This document shows positions 33,964-43,659 of a DNA stretch of 64,000 nucleotides, piece after piece. Where the stretch lies: positions 868,001 to 932,000 of the forward strand of contig CAVTLG010000002.1 in the NCBI GenBank assembly GCA_963735495.1, in the 5' to 3' direction. Made by a program: the position numbers and the translations under genes. The DNA comes from CAVTLG01 sp963735495. GTDB lineage: Bacteria; Chloroflexota; Ktedonobacteria; Ktedonobacterales; Ktedonobacteraceae. The notes beneath the pieces were generated by a model. That model saw only the letters and a list, made by a program, of their open reading frames with translations, made no database searches and had not been told where the DNA came from. Each line of letters opens with the position of its first letter. Positions within the stretch are counted from its first letter, which is position 1.

Positions 33964-36612
33964 ATGCGACGCTATCTGATTTCTGAACCATACCACTGGC
34001 TGCAACGTTGTTTCTTCCAACCGACAAAGTTCCGGCAAGAAATCGAAACCAGCATAGTAGCTCAGCGCCTCATCATGATGCTGAGATTAGTGCCGCTGCT
34101 CTTTCTCTATGCCTATACACCTGCCATTATCACGCGCATCATCCTCTACAGTCTACGTCCCTCTCTGTTTGACTATTATGCAGTCAAGGCCTTCGTGCCA
34201 TTCAATCCTGGCATCGGCTGGTTTTTGCTCAATGCAACCTGGGCAGCCGCGTTGGGGTGCTTAGCCGCCGCCCTGATTGGTGGCATATTTAGTCTGCGCC
34301 TCGGTATTGCTGCCGCTCTAGCCCTCACATTGGCCAACGGTATTGTGGTCAACACATCAAGTGACACTGTAACAGGCACCATTTTCGGCATTGCTTTCGG
34401 CTTGATGTTAGGTATTACCTTTAATAGCGCCAACACGATGAGGCAAGAAAAATTTGAGCATATTACCACTGCCAGCACGTTAGGCGTTATTGGAGGGCTT
34501 ATCATTGGTCTGCTAGCGGGCATCACCGGGGGATACCTGGCAGGTTATACATTTGGTACATTCTATCAGTCGCTGGCACAGCAGCTAAACTTTGCGGGAA
34601 GCGGAGTAGGCTTTCTCGGAGGCGGCATAGCCAGCTGCGCAATAGCCTCCTTACTTGGTCTGGTGGTCATAAAGAGCACCAGCCGCAGCAAAAAAGCAGT
34701 AGCCAACGGAGTCAGAAGCGGCATAGTTGTAGCGACCATTTTTGGCTTAATAGTGGGTATCCCGGTTGGCGATAAGGGAAGTCTGCTCCATTCGTTCACC
34801 TACGCCATGAGCTTAGGCATCAGCGCAGGGAGCATCATAGGGAGCATGTTTCTGCTATGCTACTTGCTTAGCTACTACCGCCTCCCATTCTATCCTATTA
34901 GCGCCTATTCGACGTTTCAGGCCTATCTTGCCAGCCGCAACAAGCTTCAACTGTCCCTGTACTGTTTGCAACATTCCTCTTTACATTGGGACGAATGCGT
35001 CTTTCTGCCATTGCCTTACCTTAAAGAGATGCTACTCCTTGCCGCAGAACAAAGCCTGGCGGGCACATTGGAAGAGATCAACTTTATCATCCAAGAGAGA
35101 CCACAGCAGCGCTGGGCAGCCCAGGCAACGGCCTATGAGCTAGCATTGCGCGACTTGCAAGGCCGCACGATCTTGCGCGACATTGCTCTTGCACACCGAC
35201 AACTGGCGGTGCTCATCCCCCAACAGATCAGAGACCTGAGTTTGAATGCCGGCATGGCATTTCGTCATTTAGATGATGCCAGCCGCGAGGCAGCCAGTTA
35301 TCATGCGCAGATCAACAAAAGAGATCGGCAAGAAGCGCTTGCACGCATGAGTGACTACCTAAAAAACATCCATACGCAAAATGCCTTTAGAAGTGATGAA
35401 CTGAATCAACACCTCACCGTGGTAGTCAACCAATGGAGCATGCTGGCGGAACAGGGAAAAGAGACATTAGGCAGTACAGCCGAGCATACATTTATTGACA
35501 ATCCCTACGCGCCAGGCAATCCCCTGGAATTACGCGATCCGCTCTTTGTTGGTCGAGATGACATAGCGCAGAGACTAGGCCAGGCGCTGCATAAAAGAAA
35601 CCGTCCCACATTTCTCCTCACAGGCGAGAGAAGAATGGGGAAAAGCAGTATCATTAAACAGCTACCGATCCTGCTTGGCCCAAGTTACGTGCCTGCATTC
35701 TACGATCTCCAAAGCGTGAGTATGCTCTCTAGCACCACAGCCTTGCTTGGCACGCTAGCCAAAGGCATCACCAGGCAACTCAGAGAGCGCGGGATGCTGA
35801 TAGCAGCACTGCAACCTGCACAGCTCGCAGAGGCACAGCAACAGAGCGAGCTGGCCGTCTACGCACAATTCTCCGGCTGGCTAGCAGGCGTAGAGCAGAT
35901 ACTTGAGCAGAGAGATCGCACACTGATCCTGGCCTTCGATGAGTTTGAAAAGCTCGAAGACGCGGAGCGCAGAGGACATATTGACCTCAACCTCCTCTTT
36001 GACTTCTTCCGTAACATCATACAAAACCATTCACGTCTGGCGTTGCTCTTCAGCGGAGCAAAAATGGTAGGTGACATGGGGCAAAGCTGGGTGGGCTATT
36101 TCGTCAATGTAGAGCACATCAAGGTCAGCTTTTTACGCGAGCCAGAAGCATATGACCTGATCATACGCCCGGTTCCCCAGGTTTTCAGCGAAGAAGTCGT
36201 CCGAGGCATCATGGACATCACCAGATGCCATCCATTCCTCATTCAAGCCGTCTGCAAAGCTATCATCGAGCAGTTGAACGATAGCAATCGCAGCCAGGCA
36301 ACCCTCCAGGATGTAACAAGCGCCATCATACCCGTCTTTGACAGTTGGACGGGCTACTTTTGGGATCAATGGAATCGCAGTGATACAGACCAGAGTACCT
36401 GCCTGAAGGCCTTACATGTATTGAAACGTGGCGATATCGTCCAAATCATACAGCAAAGCGGACTAAATAAACAGCAGGTGCTGGTCGCCCTGGAAAAGTT
36501 GCAATGGCGCGACATCGTTACACGCCAGCAAGATATCTATCAGTTTGCAGTACCCATCTTCGCAGAATGGATTGCGTACCGCTATGATCTCCTCGACGCC
36601 GTAGAGAAATAG
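33964..36612 (+). CDS. Polytopic membrane protein with C-terminal AAA/STAND-type ATPase
   Basis: An 882-residue protein. Residues about 35-310 hold eight or more Gly/Ala-rich membrane segments (for example GVIGGLIIGLLAGITGGYLAG). A helical cytoplasmic stretch follows (about 330-500). From about 515 there is an ATPase with DPLFVGRDD, Walker A GERRMGKSSI (about 553-562) and Walker B LILAFDEFEKLED (about 652-664), ending in a winged-helix-like tail. The ATPase is of the same kind as that in the adjoining XRE gene. The start at 33964 has a weak ribosome site. I do not know the family's role. Confidence 0.75.
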   Translation: MRRYLISEPYHWLQRCFFQPTKFRQEIETSIVAQRLIMMLRLVPLLFLYAYTPAIITRIILYSLRPSLFDYYAVKAFVPFNPGIGWFLLNATWAAALGCLAAALIGGIFSLRLGIAAALALTLANGIVVNTSSDTVTGTIFGIAFGLMLGITFNSANTMRQEKFEHITTASTLGVIGGLIIGLLAGITGGYLAGYTFGTFYQSLAQQLNFAGSGVGFLGGGIASCAIASLLGLVVIKSTSRSKKAVANGVRSGIVVATIFGLIVGIPVGDKGSLLHSFTYAMSLGISAGSIIGSMFLLCYLLSYYRLPFYPISAYSTFQAYLASRNKLQLSLYCLQHSSLHWDECVFLPLPYLKEMLLLAAEQSLAGTLEEINFIIQERPQQRWAAQATAYELALRDLQGRTILRDIALAHRQLAVLIPQQIRDLSLNAGMAFRHLDDASREAASYHAQINKRDRQEALARMSDYLKNIHTQNAFRSDELNQHLTVVVNQWSMLAEQGKETLGSTAEHTFIDNPYAPGNPLELRDPLFVGRDDIAQRLGQALHKRNRPTFLLTGERRMGKSSIIKQLPILLGPSYVPAFYDLQSVSMLSSTTALLGTLAKGITRQLRERGMLIAALQPAQLAEAQQQSELAVYAQFSGWLAGVEQILEQRDRTLILAFDEFEKLEDAERRGHIDLNLLFDFFRNIIQNHSRLALLFSGAKMVGDMGQSWVGYFVNVEHIKVSFLREPEAYDLIIRPVPQVFSEEVVRGIMDITRCHPFLIQAVCKAIIEQLNDSNRSQATLQDVTSAIIPVFDSWTGYFWDQWNRSDTDQSTCLKALHVLKRGDIVQIIQQSGLNKQQVLVALEKLQWRDIVTRQQDIYQFAVPIFAEWIAYRYDLLDAVEK

Positions 36613-36666
36613 CTAACGAGTATAGATGCGGAGCGAAGCAGGCTCGACAGAACACATGAAATCAAA

Positions 36667-36688
36667 AAGAGGGCGTGGTCGCCCTCTT
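36667..36688 (-). terminator. Terminator of the YtxH gene
   Basis: AAGAGGGCG-TGGT-CGCCCTCTT forms a perfect 9-base stem. Read on the minus strand it is followed by a T-run (36664-36668), so it terminates the gene that ends at 36706. Confidence 0.8.
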
Positions 36689-36705
36689 AGCAAAGATCAG
36701 ATTAT

Positions 36706-36957
36706 TTATAGTTCACCAGTTTTCGCTTTATTGTAGCGGTCAGTCAGCTCGACTTTAGTACGGGAATACAGCTCGCGGCCCTGCGCTAACGCGTCCTGCG
36801 CACGAGCACGAACCTGATCATTCAAGACCCCCGTACGCAACAAAATCCCCTGCTCGCCAAGTTGAGCACGCGTTTCTTCACCTGACTGCGGAGCGATGAG
36901 CAACCCCAGGGCAACACCTAAACCCAGACCAAGCAATAGACCTATCAGGAACTTCAT
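36706..36957 (-). CDS. YtxH-domain small membrane protein
   Basis: An 83-residue protein with a Gly/Leu-rich membrane segment (LIGLLLGLGLGVALGLLIAP) directly followed by QSGEETRAQL, the YtxH/gas-vesicle-like signature, and a charged amphipathic helix. The family is stress-associated and of unknown mechanism. The ATG at 36957 follows AAAGGAA and is chosen over a longer start at 37056 that would touch the response regulator gene. It lies just downstream of that gene and may be cotranscribed. Confidence 0.8.
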   Translation of the reverse strand: MKFLIGLLLGLGLGVALGLLIAPQSGEETRAQLGEQGILLRTGVLNDQVRARAQDALAQGRELYSRTKVELTDRYNKAKTGEL

Positions 36958-37052
36958 GGCACGATTCCTTTCTTTTCCCCCAGTATAACGCACAGCGAAA
37001 GCATCAGCAAGAGCAAAGACAGCAGTAGCCATGAAAAGACCATAGCGATCCG

Positions 37053-37448
37053 TCAATGTCCAGGATTATCCAGCAGCTCCTCAACTTTATCCAGTAACGT
37101 CGTGAGTTCGAAAGGCTTGCGCAATAGATGGACGCCATTATAAAACAGCGGACGACTTTCGATAGACCGCGTTACTTCTTCAGCCTCAAGGACAGCCGCC
37201 GTGTAGACGATAACCGGGACGTCAGCAGTGGCAGTGTCACTCTTCAACTGCTTGAGGATCTCTTGCCCAGACATATCACCTAACTTCAGGTCGAGAATGA
37301 GCAGGTCAGGTAACATGGTTTTCACACGCGTAAAGGCATCTTTACCGTCCTGCAAGATTGAAACCTGATACTGCTCGTCTTCCAGAACACGGCGCATCAG
37401 GTGGAGAAGCTCATTTCTGTCGTCGACAACAAGTATACGTTTTGTCAC
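37053..37448 (-). CDS. Single-domain response regulator
   Basis: A 131-residue CheY-like receiver. The acidic pair is in ILVVDDRNE, the phosphoacceptor aspartate in DLLILDLKLGDMSG, the Thr/Ser switch in VIVYTAA, and the lysine in LRKPFE. There is no output domain, so it acts by protein interaction. No histidine kinase is adjacent. Confidence 0.9.
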   Translation of the reverse strand: MTKRILVVDDRNELLHLMRRVLEDEQYQVSILQDGKDAFTRVKTMLPDLLILDLKLGDMSGQEILKQLKSDTATADVPVIVYTAAVLEAEEVTRSIESRPLFYNGVHLLRKPFELTTLLDKVEELLDNPGH

Positions 37449-37882
37449 ATCCTATCAGTGCCACAATCAGCGCAACTACGCATGATGGCACCGCCTCCTG
37501 TTATTACTGCCGTATCCCTGCATACCACGTATGATGTGCTTGAACGACGGAACAGCATATCTTCATAAGTACCGACAGTAGTGTATCACGCAACAAGGTC
37601 ATCCTACAAGGTGAAGCCGCACTCGATCGCTGAATATTGGTCACTATCATCGTATTCTATCACGTATCAAAATAAAGTCTGATATCAGGCGCTCGTCGCC
37701 CCACCCAATACAAAAACGCTCTCCTCACATACCACCCCTTCCCAAATTAATGCAGAATGAACAAAGAGATATATTTCATGCCAGATATCCACGTGGGTAA
37801 GATAGAAGGGAGGTTGCGCCTCACAGCAATTAACAAGTATCAGGAGGGACGCCTGCGCCGGGCGCAACACTACAAATTATAA
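37449..37882. other. Intergenic region
   Basis: About 434 bases between the response regulator and tRNA-Lys. No supported gene, repeat or known RNA. Confidence 0.4.
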
Positions 37883-37955
37883 TGTCGGTGGGGGGACTCG
37901 AACCCCCGACTCTCGCATTAAAAGTGCGGTACTCTACCAGCTGAGTTACACCGAC
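37883..37955 (-). tRNA. tRNA-Lys (anticodon TTT)
   Basis: On the minus strand the acceptor GTCGGTG pairs with CACCGAC. The anticodon loop CTTTTAA is closed by CCGCA/TGCGA-type pairs, and the T loop is GTTCGAG. Discriminator A; CCA is not encoded. Confidence 0.95.
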
Positions 37956-37973
37956 GCGCGATTGAACGAAGCC

Positions 37974-38002
37974 ATTGTATCGTATTTTTGCTCTTGATGC
38001 AA
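37974..38002 (-). promoter_or_regulatory. tRNA-Lys promoter
   Basis: On the minus strand TTGCAT (38002-37997), a 17-base spacer, and TACAAT (37979-37974), about 18 bases before the tRNA 5' end. Confidence 0.65.
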
Positions 38003-38033
38003 GGGGTGATAGGACTAAATCACCCCTTTTTTT
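38002..38033 (+). terminator. Plus-strand terminator without an obvious gene
   Basis: AGGGGTGA (38002-38009) pairs with TCACCCCT (38020-38027) and is followed by seven T residues on the plus strand. No plus-strand gene is recognised between 36612 and this point. It abuts the tRNA-Lys promoter. Confidence 0.75.
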
Positions 38034-38162
38034 GTAGTATACAAAAAAAGACAGTAAAAGATAGTACATATATCACGGACAGACCCCGTAATAGTGAGAT
38101 GGATAGCTCAAACCTGAAGCGAATGAATTTCTGTGGAACTTTTAGAAAATTGCCAAAAAGTA

Positions 38163-38191
38163 TTGACAAGTCAGGCCGGGAATGGTATTAT
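38163..38191 (+). promoter_or_regulatory. 5S rRNA promoter
   Basis: TTGACA (38163-38168), a 17-base spacer, and TATTAT (38186-38191), about 40 bases before the mature 5S. This shows the 5S gene is transcribed on its own. Confidence 0.8.
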
Positions 38192-38231
38192 AAGCCACGT
38201 CAAACAAGAACGCCTGTATGTGCAGGTGAAC

Positions 38232-38343
<112 letters not shown>

Positions 38344-38346
38344 TTT

Positions 38347-38370
38347 CGCCCGCCCATGACGGGCGTTTTT
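38347..38370 (+). terminator. 5S rRNA terminator
   Basis: CGCCCG-CCCATGA-CGGGCG followed by TTTTT, four bases after the mature 5S 3' end. Confidence 0.85.
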
Positions 38371-38426
38371 CGTTTCTATCAGAAATCTATAAAAAGTCTA
38401 TGCTACCCAATTGCGCATGGAGAAAA

Positions 38427-38455
38427 GGGAGTAGCTCTAGTTTTTAGCTACTCCC
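38427..38455 (-). terminator. Terminator of the DUF4870 gene
   Basis: GGGAGTAGCT and AGCTACTCCC form a 10-base stem. On the minus strand it is followed by TTTT, so it ends the transcript of the gene finishing at 38494. Confidence 0.8.
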
Positions 38456-38493
38456 CTTGCGCCTGGCTTTATATCCCCATTGGGTATTACGCG

Positions 38494-39063
38494 CTATACA
38501 ACACCCTGGTTGGCATATCTTTCGGCATAGTCGCCAATGATCGGCAGTTTGAAGTATTTGCCCTGAAAGGCGTTCACAAGACAAACGATCCAGACCACAA
38601 AAGCCGCAATGCCAGCCAATGCCAGGACACAGCCCAGGACAAGCCCAAGTACAGGTATCACAGTCGCTACGAGCCTGACAACTATCAAGAGAACAGTATA
38701 ACCTCCCGAAAAGATGATAGACTGCATAGCATGGAAGCGTACAAAGCGATTCCTTTTCTCCGATAGGAAGAAAATAAGCCCTGTTATCCAACCCAGAATA
38801 TAGCTCAAGCCAGCCGCCACATTAGGTTCTATATTCATAGAACTGGGACCGGAAGGCGGTGTGCCATATGGCGCCTGTTGTTGTCCGTACGGTGCCTGAT
38901 AGCCACCTTGTGGCTGGCCATACTGCTGGCCGCTGTAAGGATCGGTTGGCTGTGGTTGTGGCGGAACATAGCCACCACCATACTGTCCCGAACCAGGATA
39001 CTGACCTTGCTGATTAGGTGGATACTGACCTTGCTGATTGGGGTCCTGTCCTTGATAACTCAT
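38494..39063 (-). CDS. DUF4870 membrane protein with Gln/Tyr/Pro-rich N-terminus
   Basis: A 189-residue protein. The first 80 residues are low-complexity repeats (QGQYPPNQ, QQYGQPQGGYQ). The C-terminal part is a DUF4870-type domain with about three membrane segments and the motif EKRNRFVRFHAMQSI. The ATG at 39063 after GAGAGG is used rather than 39105. The role of DUF4870 is unknown; disordered Q/Y/P tails often mediate protein clustering. Upstream lie CTGAATGCAA-type sites. Confidence 0.8.
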   Translation of the reverse strand: MSYQGQDPNQQGQYPPNQQGQYPGSGQYGGGYVPPQPQPTDPYSGQQYGQPQGGYQAPYGQQQAPYGTPPSGPSSMNIEPNVAAGLSYILGWITGLIFFLSEKRNRFVRFHAMQSIIFSGGYTVLLIVVRLVATVIPVLGLVLGCVLALAGIAAFVVWIVCLVNAFQGKYFKLPIIGDYAERYANQGVV

Positions 39064-39578
39064 AATAACATTCCTCTCTTTAACGAATGTAATAAGCACA
39101 ATCACTCAGAAACGCCACATTTATGGCTCGTGTTATCCGCACATTTGCACACACACGCATCTGAATGTAATTACCCATGCACATTCAGAAACGTCACTTC
39201 ACACCTCTTGTTCCAATGGATCATGAAACAATGCTGCTCATCCATGCGGCATTGGCGGAAAGAAAGTGTCCAGGAATGTGCAGCGCTTATCTGAATGCAA
39301 TGGCATGTCAAATCATTTAGTAACAAGCGTACAGCTTTTCACTCAGTAAACGTCAGAGAAGACTTTTTTTGTACCAGGCTGTTCGGCACAGCCAACCAGG
39401 AATAGATAGAAAACAATGAGGCCGTTCTGTCGCATATCTTACGCTCGGCGTCTTCCCGGTGAAAGCATGTATAGAAAAGGGCATAAATTTCCCTGCGAGC
39501 AATCCTCCTTTACATAAAAACTATGACTAATAAAGTAATCAATCAAGCCTCTATTAGTATAACGGATCAGCAGGGAAA
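39064..39578. other. Intergenic region with CTGAATGCAA-type sites
   Basis: About 515 bases between divergently placed ends of the DUF4870 and lon genes. CTGAATGT (39161-39168) and ACATTCAG (39181-39188) form an inverted repeat, and CTGAATGCAA stands at 39291-39300. No gene was supported. The sites lie upstream of the DUF4870 start. Confidence 0.5.
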
Positions 39579-42170
39579 TTATCCAGTGTGATTATCATCA
39601 TGTTCAGCCCGAGCCGAAGGAAAAACATCGTGAGAAGTATGATCTGAAGGTGGGATCAGAAAAGAAGGGGGATCATCCAGATCAGCCTCGTCAGGATTAT
39701 GCTCGTCAGTTGCCATGCCGGAACGGCGGCGCTGCTCTGGAGAAACATCCAGACGCAACGGGAGAGGATCACCCGCGCGTTCGTCCTCAGAGACAGGCAC
39801 CTCGGGCAACAATGCCTTTTCAAGTACCTGGTCCATATTATCGACAAACGTAAAGTCGATCTGCTGACGAATCTTCAGCGGGATCTCATTCAGATCTTTC
39901 TTACTCGCCAGCGGAATGATCAAATGGTGAATATTCGATTGTTGTGCAGCTAGAACTTTCTCCTTGAGGCCGCCAATACCCAGCACACTACCGAGCAGCG
40001 TAATCTCGCCGGTCATAGCCAGGTCAGTACGGACAGGCCGCCGCGTGAGCGCCGATACAATCGCTGTAGCAATAGTGATACCAGCCGAAGGTCCATCTTT
40101 AGAAATGGCATTTTCGGGCAGGTGGATATGTAGATCAGTGGCATCCTGGAAGCTGGGGTCGATGTGCAGTTCTTCAGCTCGCGTACGAATATAAGAAAGC
40201 GCAGCCTGCACAGACTCACGCATCACATCACCCAGCTGACCCGTCACCTGCAGATCACCCTTTCCCACCATAGTGACAACTTCCACAGGTAACAGGATAC
40301 CGCCCATCTCCGTCCAGGCCAGACCCATAGCTGAGCCGATCTGCGTCCTCTGCAGCGGGGGGGCATTCGTATAACGTGGAGCACCCAGGTACTGCTCCAG
40401 ATTCTTCACCGTAATACGCGTCACGGTATTGGGCTTTTCCAGCACTCGACGCGCCACTTTGCGGCAAATGGTAGCAAGTTGCCGTTCGAGATTACGTACA
40501 CCGGCTTCCCGCGTATAATCAGTGACCACACGTTCCATCACTGACTGCGGGATCTTGAGTTGAGTAGCCGTCAAGCCATGCTCATCAAGTACTTTAGGCA
40601 AGAGATGGCGCAGGCCAATATAGACCTTTTCCTCCAGAATATAGCCGGGCAAATCAATGATATCCATGCGATCAGCCAGGGCGCGTGGAATCTGAAATTT
40701 GACGTTGCCAGTGCAGATAAAAAACACCTCGGAGAGATCGAAGGGCACTTCCAGATAATGATCTGTAAAGGTATTATTTTGCTCTGGATCAAGTACCTCC
40801 AGCAGCGCAGCCGCAGGATCACCACGATATTCAGAAGAGAGCTTATCAATTTCGTCTAACAGAAAGACCGGGTTACGTACACCCACAGTGCGCATACTTT
40901 GAATGATACGACCAGGTAACGCCCCCACATACGTACGGCGATGACCACGAATCTCAGCCTCGTCGTGCACGCCACCCAACGAAATGCGCGCGAATTTGCG
41001 GCCCAGCGACTCAGCGATAGATTGACCAAGCGAAGTTTTACCAACTCCCGGAGGGCCAATAAAGCACAGAATCTGCCCCTGGCTGCTACTTTTCGCCTGT
41101 CCCGTACGGCTGGCAGCCTGTAAACGCAACTGGCGTACCGCCAGGAACTCGATAATACGCTCCTTGATACCCTCTAGCCCATAGTGATCCCGATCAAGAA
41201 TATGGCGCGCCTCCTCGATGTCGAAGCTATCATCGGTCCGCTCAGACCAGGGTAAAGCAAGCATCCAGTCGATATAAGAGCGATTAACGGCCAGCTCAGC
41301 AGATTGTGGAGGAGTACGCTCCAGGCGATCAATCTCTTTGCGAACTTTCGTAGCGGCCACGGACGGCAACGCCTTCTCCTTGAGCCTGGATCGCAGCTCG
41401 TCGGCCTCCGAAGAGGTCTCCATACCCAGTTCTTCCTGGATAGCCCGCAACTGCTCACGCAGATAAAATTCCTTCTGCGAACGATCTACCTGCGAACGCA
41501 CACGGCTACGGATAGTTGTTTCCAGCTCAAGAATTTCAATCTCGTTACCCATGATAACGCAGATTTTCTCCAGGCGCTCCAGCGAGTCAAATGTTTGCAA
41601 GAGGTCCTGCTGTTGCTCCATATCGGTCACGAGATGGGCAGCGAGCGTATCAGCGAGGCGTGGAGCTGTTTTGAGCGCCACAATCGAATTAATATCTTCA
41701 ACGGAGAAACGGCGATTGAGCTGAGCATAGCGCTCAAAGAGATTTGTGGCATGACGAACCAGGGCATCCGCCTGTGCACCTTTCGGCTGTGACTCTGCCA
41801 CAATGGTTACACTTACGCGCATAAAAGGTTCGGAGTCAGGGAAATCCTCGATAGTCACACGGCTAATACCACGTACCAGCACCTGTAAGCTACCATCTTG
41901 CTGACGATGCATCGTTACCACTTCGACAAGCGTTCCCACAGCATACATGTCTTTCGGCTGTGGATCGTCAATATCGGCATCACGTTGTGTACCAGCAACA
42001 AGGACATGGTCAGGGCGCATCATCGCTTCTTCAATCGCACGCACCGTTTTTTCACGCGCGACGGGCAGTGCGAGACGATTGTGAGGAAACGCAACGATGC
42101 TCTTTAACGCCGCGAGAGGATACTCTTCACTTGCATCTGGAACTACATCCTGGCGCTCTACTTCATTCAT
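39579..42170 (-). CDS. lon: ATP-dependent Lon protease
   Basis: An 863-residue LonA. The N-terminal substrate domain (LAALKSIVAFPHNRLALPV) is followed by the AAA module with Walker A GPPGVGKTSLG (about residue 369), VFLLDEIDKL as Walker B, and a proteolytic domain with the catalytic serine in KDGPSAG (about 692) and lysine in GGLKEKV (about 735). The acidic C-terminal tail of about 60 residues is extra. It degrades misfolded and regulatory proteins. It lies downstream of clpX, but a terminator between them suggests its own promoter. Confidence 0.95.
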   Translation of the reverse strand: MNEVERQDVVPDASEEYPLAALKSIVAFPHNRLALPVAREKTVRAIEEAMMRPDHVLVAGTQRDADIDDPQPKDMYAVGTLVEVVTMHRQQDGSLQVLVRGISRVTIEDFPDSEPFMRVSVTIVAESQPKGAQADALVRHATNLFERYAQLNRRFSVEDINSIVALKTAPRLADTLAAHLVTDMEQQQDLLQTFDSLERLEKICVIMGNEIEILELETTIRSRVRSQVDRSQKEFYLREQLRAIQEELGMETSSEADELRSRLKEKALPSVAATKVRKEIDRLERTPPQSAELAVNRSYIDWMLALPWSERTDDSFDIEEARHILDRDHYGLEGIKERIIEFLAVRQLRLQAASRTGQAKSSSQGQILCFIGPPGVGKTSLGQSIAESLGRKFARISLGGVHDEAEIRGHRRTYVGALPGRIIQSMRTVGVRNPVFLLDEIDKLSSEYRGDPAAALLEVLDPEQNNTFTDHYLEVPFDLSEVFFICTGNVKFQIPRALADRMDIIDLPGYILEEKVYIGLRHLLPKVLDEHGLTATQLKIPQSVMERVVTDYTREAGVRNLERQLATICRKVARRVLEKPNTVTRITVKNLEQYLGAPRYTNAPPLQRTQIGSAMGLAWTEMGGILLPVEVVTMVGKGDLQVTGQLGDVMRESVQAALSYIRTRAEELHIDPSFQDATDLHIHLPENAISKDGPSAGITIATAIVSALTRRPVRTDLAMTGEITLLGSVLGIGGLKEKVLAAQQSNIHHLIIPLASKKDLNEIPLKIRQQIDFTFVDNMDQVLEKALLPEVPVSEDERAGDPLPLRLDVSPEQRRRSGMATDEHNPDEADLDDPPSFLIPPSDHTSHDVFPSARAEHDDNHTG

Positions 42171-42302
42171 TGCTTTCCGCCTGTCCCTCCTGATTAAACA
42201 ACCCTGGTAAGATTTTTGCTTCCAACGATGGACGACCCTCTACGCGGGGTGCGGGTGAGCACTTTGACAGGTAATCACAGAAACTTATCCATAAACGTTT
42301 CT

Positions 42303-42336
42303 AAAAACGGATGAGCCTGCATTAAGCAGACTCATC
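42303..42336 (-). terminator. clpX terminator containing the stop codon
   Basis: On the minus strand GATGAGTCTGC pairs with GCAGGCTCATC and a TTTTT run follows (42307-42303). The clpX stop codon TAA (42324-42322) is in the hairpin loop, so the coding sequence reaches into the terminator. Confidence 0.75.
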
Positions 42337-43608
42337 TTCAGAATAAGCACTGTTACGCTCGCCTCGCGTCACCAGTAAAGGTTTATGATGCGAAACCATC
42401 ACATCACCGTTAATCACGACTTTCTTCACATCAGAACGAGATGGTATATCGTACATTATTTCTAGCAAGACATCTTCAATAATAGTGCGTAAACCACGCG
42501 CTCCGGTACGCTGCTTGAGCGCACCCTCCGCAGCCGCCTCCAACGCATCATTGGTGAAGACCAGTTCAACACGATCAAGCTGCAAGAGCTTTTGATACTG
42601 CTTGATAATCGCATTTTTGGGCTCGGTCAAAATGCGGATCAGCGCCGCCTTGTCCAGGCTATCAAGAGAGACATTAACCGGCAAGCGGCCCACAAACTCA
42701 GGAATCAGACCATATTTGAGCAAATCATCAGGGATAAGATGGGTCAAAATAGATTCCTCGGGGCTGGCAGCGTCCTTCTCCTGACCAGCATTGGCCCGGA
42801 AACCCATCATCTTGTTACTGCCCATACGCTGCTCGACAATCTTTTCGAGTCCCTCAAAAGCGCCACCGCAGATAAACAGGATATTGGCTGTATTAATCTG
42901 AATGAAATCCTGGTGTGGATGCTTGCGCCCACCCTGCGGCGGTACATTAGCAACAGTGCCCTCAATAATCTTCAACAAAGCCTGCTGCACACCCTCACCG
43001 GAGACATCGCGTGTAATCGACGGGTTATCGGACTTACGAGCAATCTTATCGATTTCATCAATATAGACAATACCGCGCTCAGCACGTGCCACATCAAAAT
43101 CTGCCGTCTGGATCAAGCGCAGGAGAATATTTTCTACATCCTCACCGACATAACCAGCCTCGGTCAAAGCCGTTGCGTCAGCGATGCAGAAAGGCACATC
43201 TAACACCTTTGCCAGGGTCTGGGCGAGCAACGTTTTCCCACTCCCTGTAGGGCCGATCATCAAGATATTACTCTTGCCTAGCTCAACCTCGTCGATCTGC
43301 ATACCGACGCCAATACGCTTGTAATGATTGTAAACAGCCACCGCCAACGTCTTCTTAGCACGCTCCTGCCCGATTACATACTGACTCAACTGCTCATAAA
43401 TCTTTTTCGGCGTCGGCAACTTACCAATCTGCGAGCGAGGCTTGGAGACAGTGGCTTGCTCCTCTTCGATAATCTCGCGACAGAGGTCGATGCACTCATC
43501 GCAGATATAGACACCACCAGGTCCAGCAATCAGTCGTTGTACCTGATCCTGACTCTTGCCGCAAAATGAGCAACGATACGTCGTACGCATATTCTTTGAG
43601 TTTGCCAC
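42322..43608 (-). CDS. clpX: ClpX, AAA unfoldase of the ClpXP protease
   Basis: A 428-residue ClpX. The zinc-binding domain has CSFCGK and CDECIDLC. The AAA domain has Walker A GPTGSGKTLLA, the pore loop GYVGEDVE, Walker B VYIDEIDKI and SGEGVQQALLK. The ClpP-docking IGF loop reads MGF here (KMMGFRA). A start at 43617 is open, but the GTG at 43608 is better placed 8 bases after AAGG, giving MANSKNMRTTYRC. It follows tig with no clpP between them, unlike the usual tig-clpP-clpX order. Confidence 0.95.
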   Translation of the reverse strand: MANSKNMRTTYRCSFCGKSQDQVQRLIAGPGGVYICDECIDLCREIIEEEQATVSKPRSQIGKLPTPKKIYEQLSQYVIGQERAKKTLAVAVYNHYKRIGVGMQIDEVELGKSNILMIGPTGSGKTLLAQTLAKVLDVPFCIADATALTEAGYVGEDVENILLRLIQTADFDVARAERGIVYIDEIDKIARKSDNPSITRDVSGEGVQQALLKIIEGTVANVPPQGGRKHPHQDFIQINTANILFICGGAFEGLEKIVEQRMGSNKMMGFRANAGQEKDAASPEESILTHLIPDDLLKYGLIPEFVGRLPVNVSLDSLDKAALIRILTEPKNAIIKQYQKLLQLDRVELVFTNDALEAAAEGALKQRTGARGLRTIIEDVLLEIMYDIPSRSDVKKVVINGDVMVSHHKPLLVTRGERNSAYSEDESA

Positions 43609-43659
43609 GTCTGTCACCTTTCCTGCATTGACAACACAGCACCAAATGGTTGCATAGCT

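Noticed and set aside
39121..39200. CIRCE or HAIR heat-shock operator near lon
   Set aside because: The inverted repeat CTGAATGT/ACATTCAG does not match either consensus and lies at the 3' end of lon, not at its promoter.
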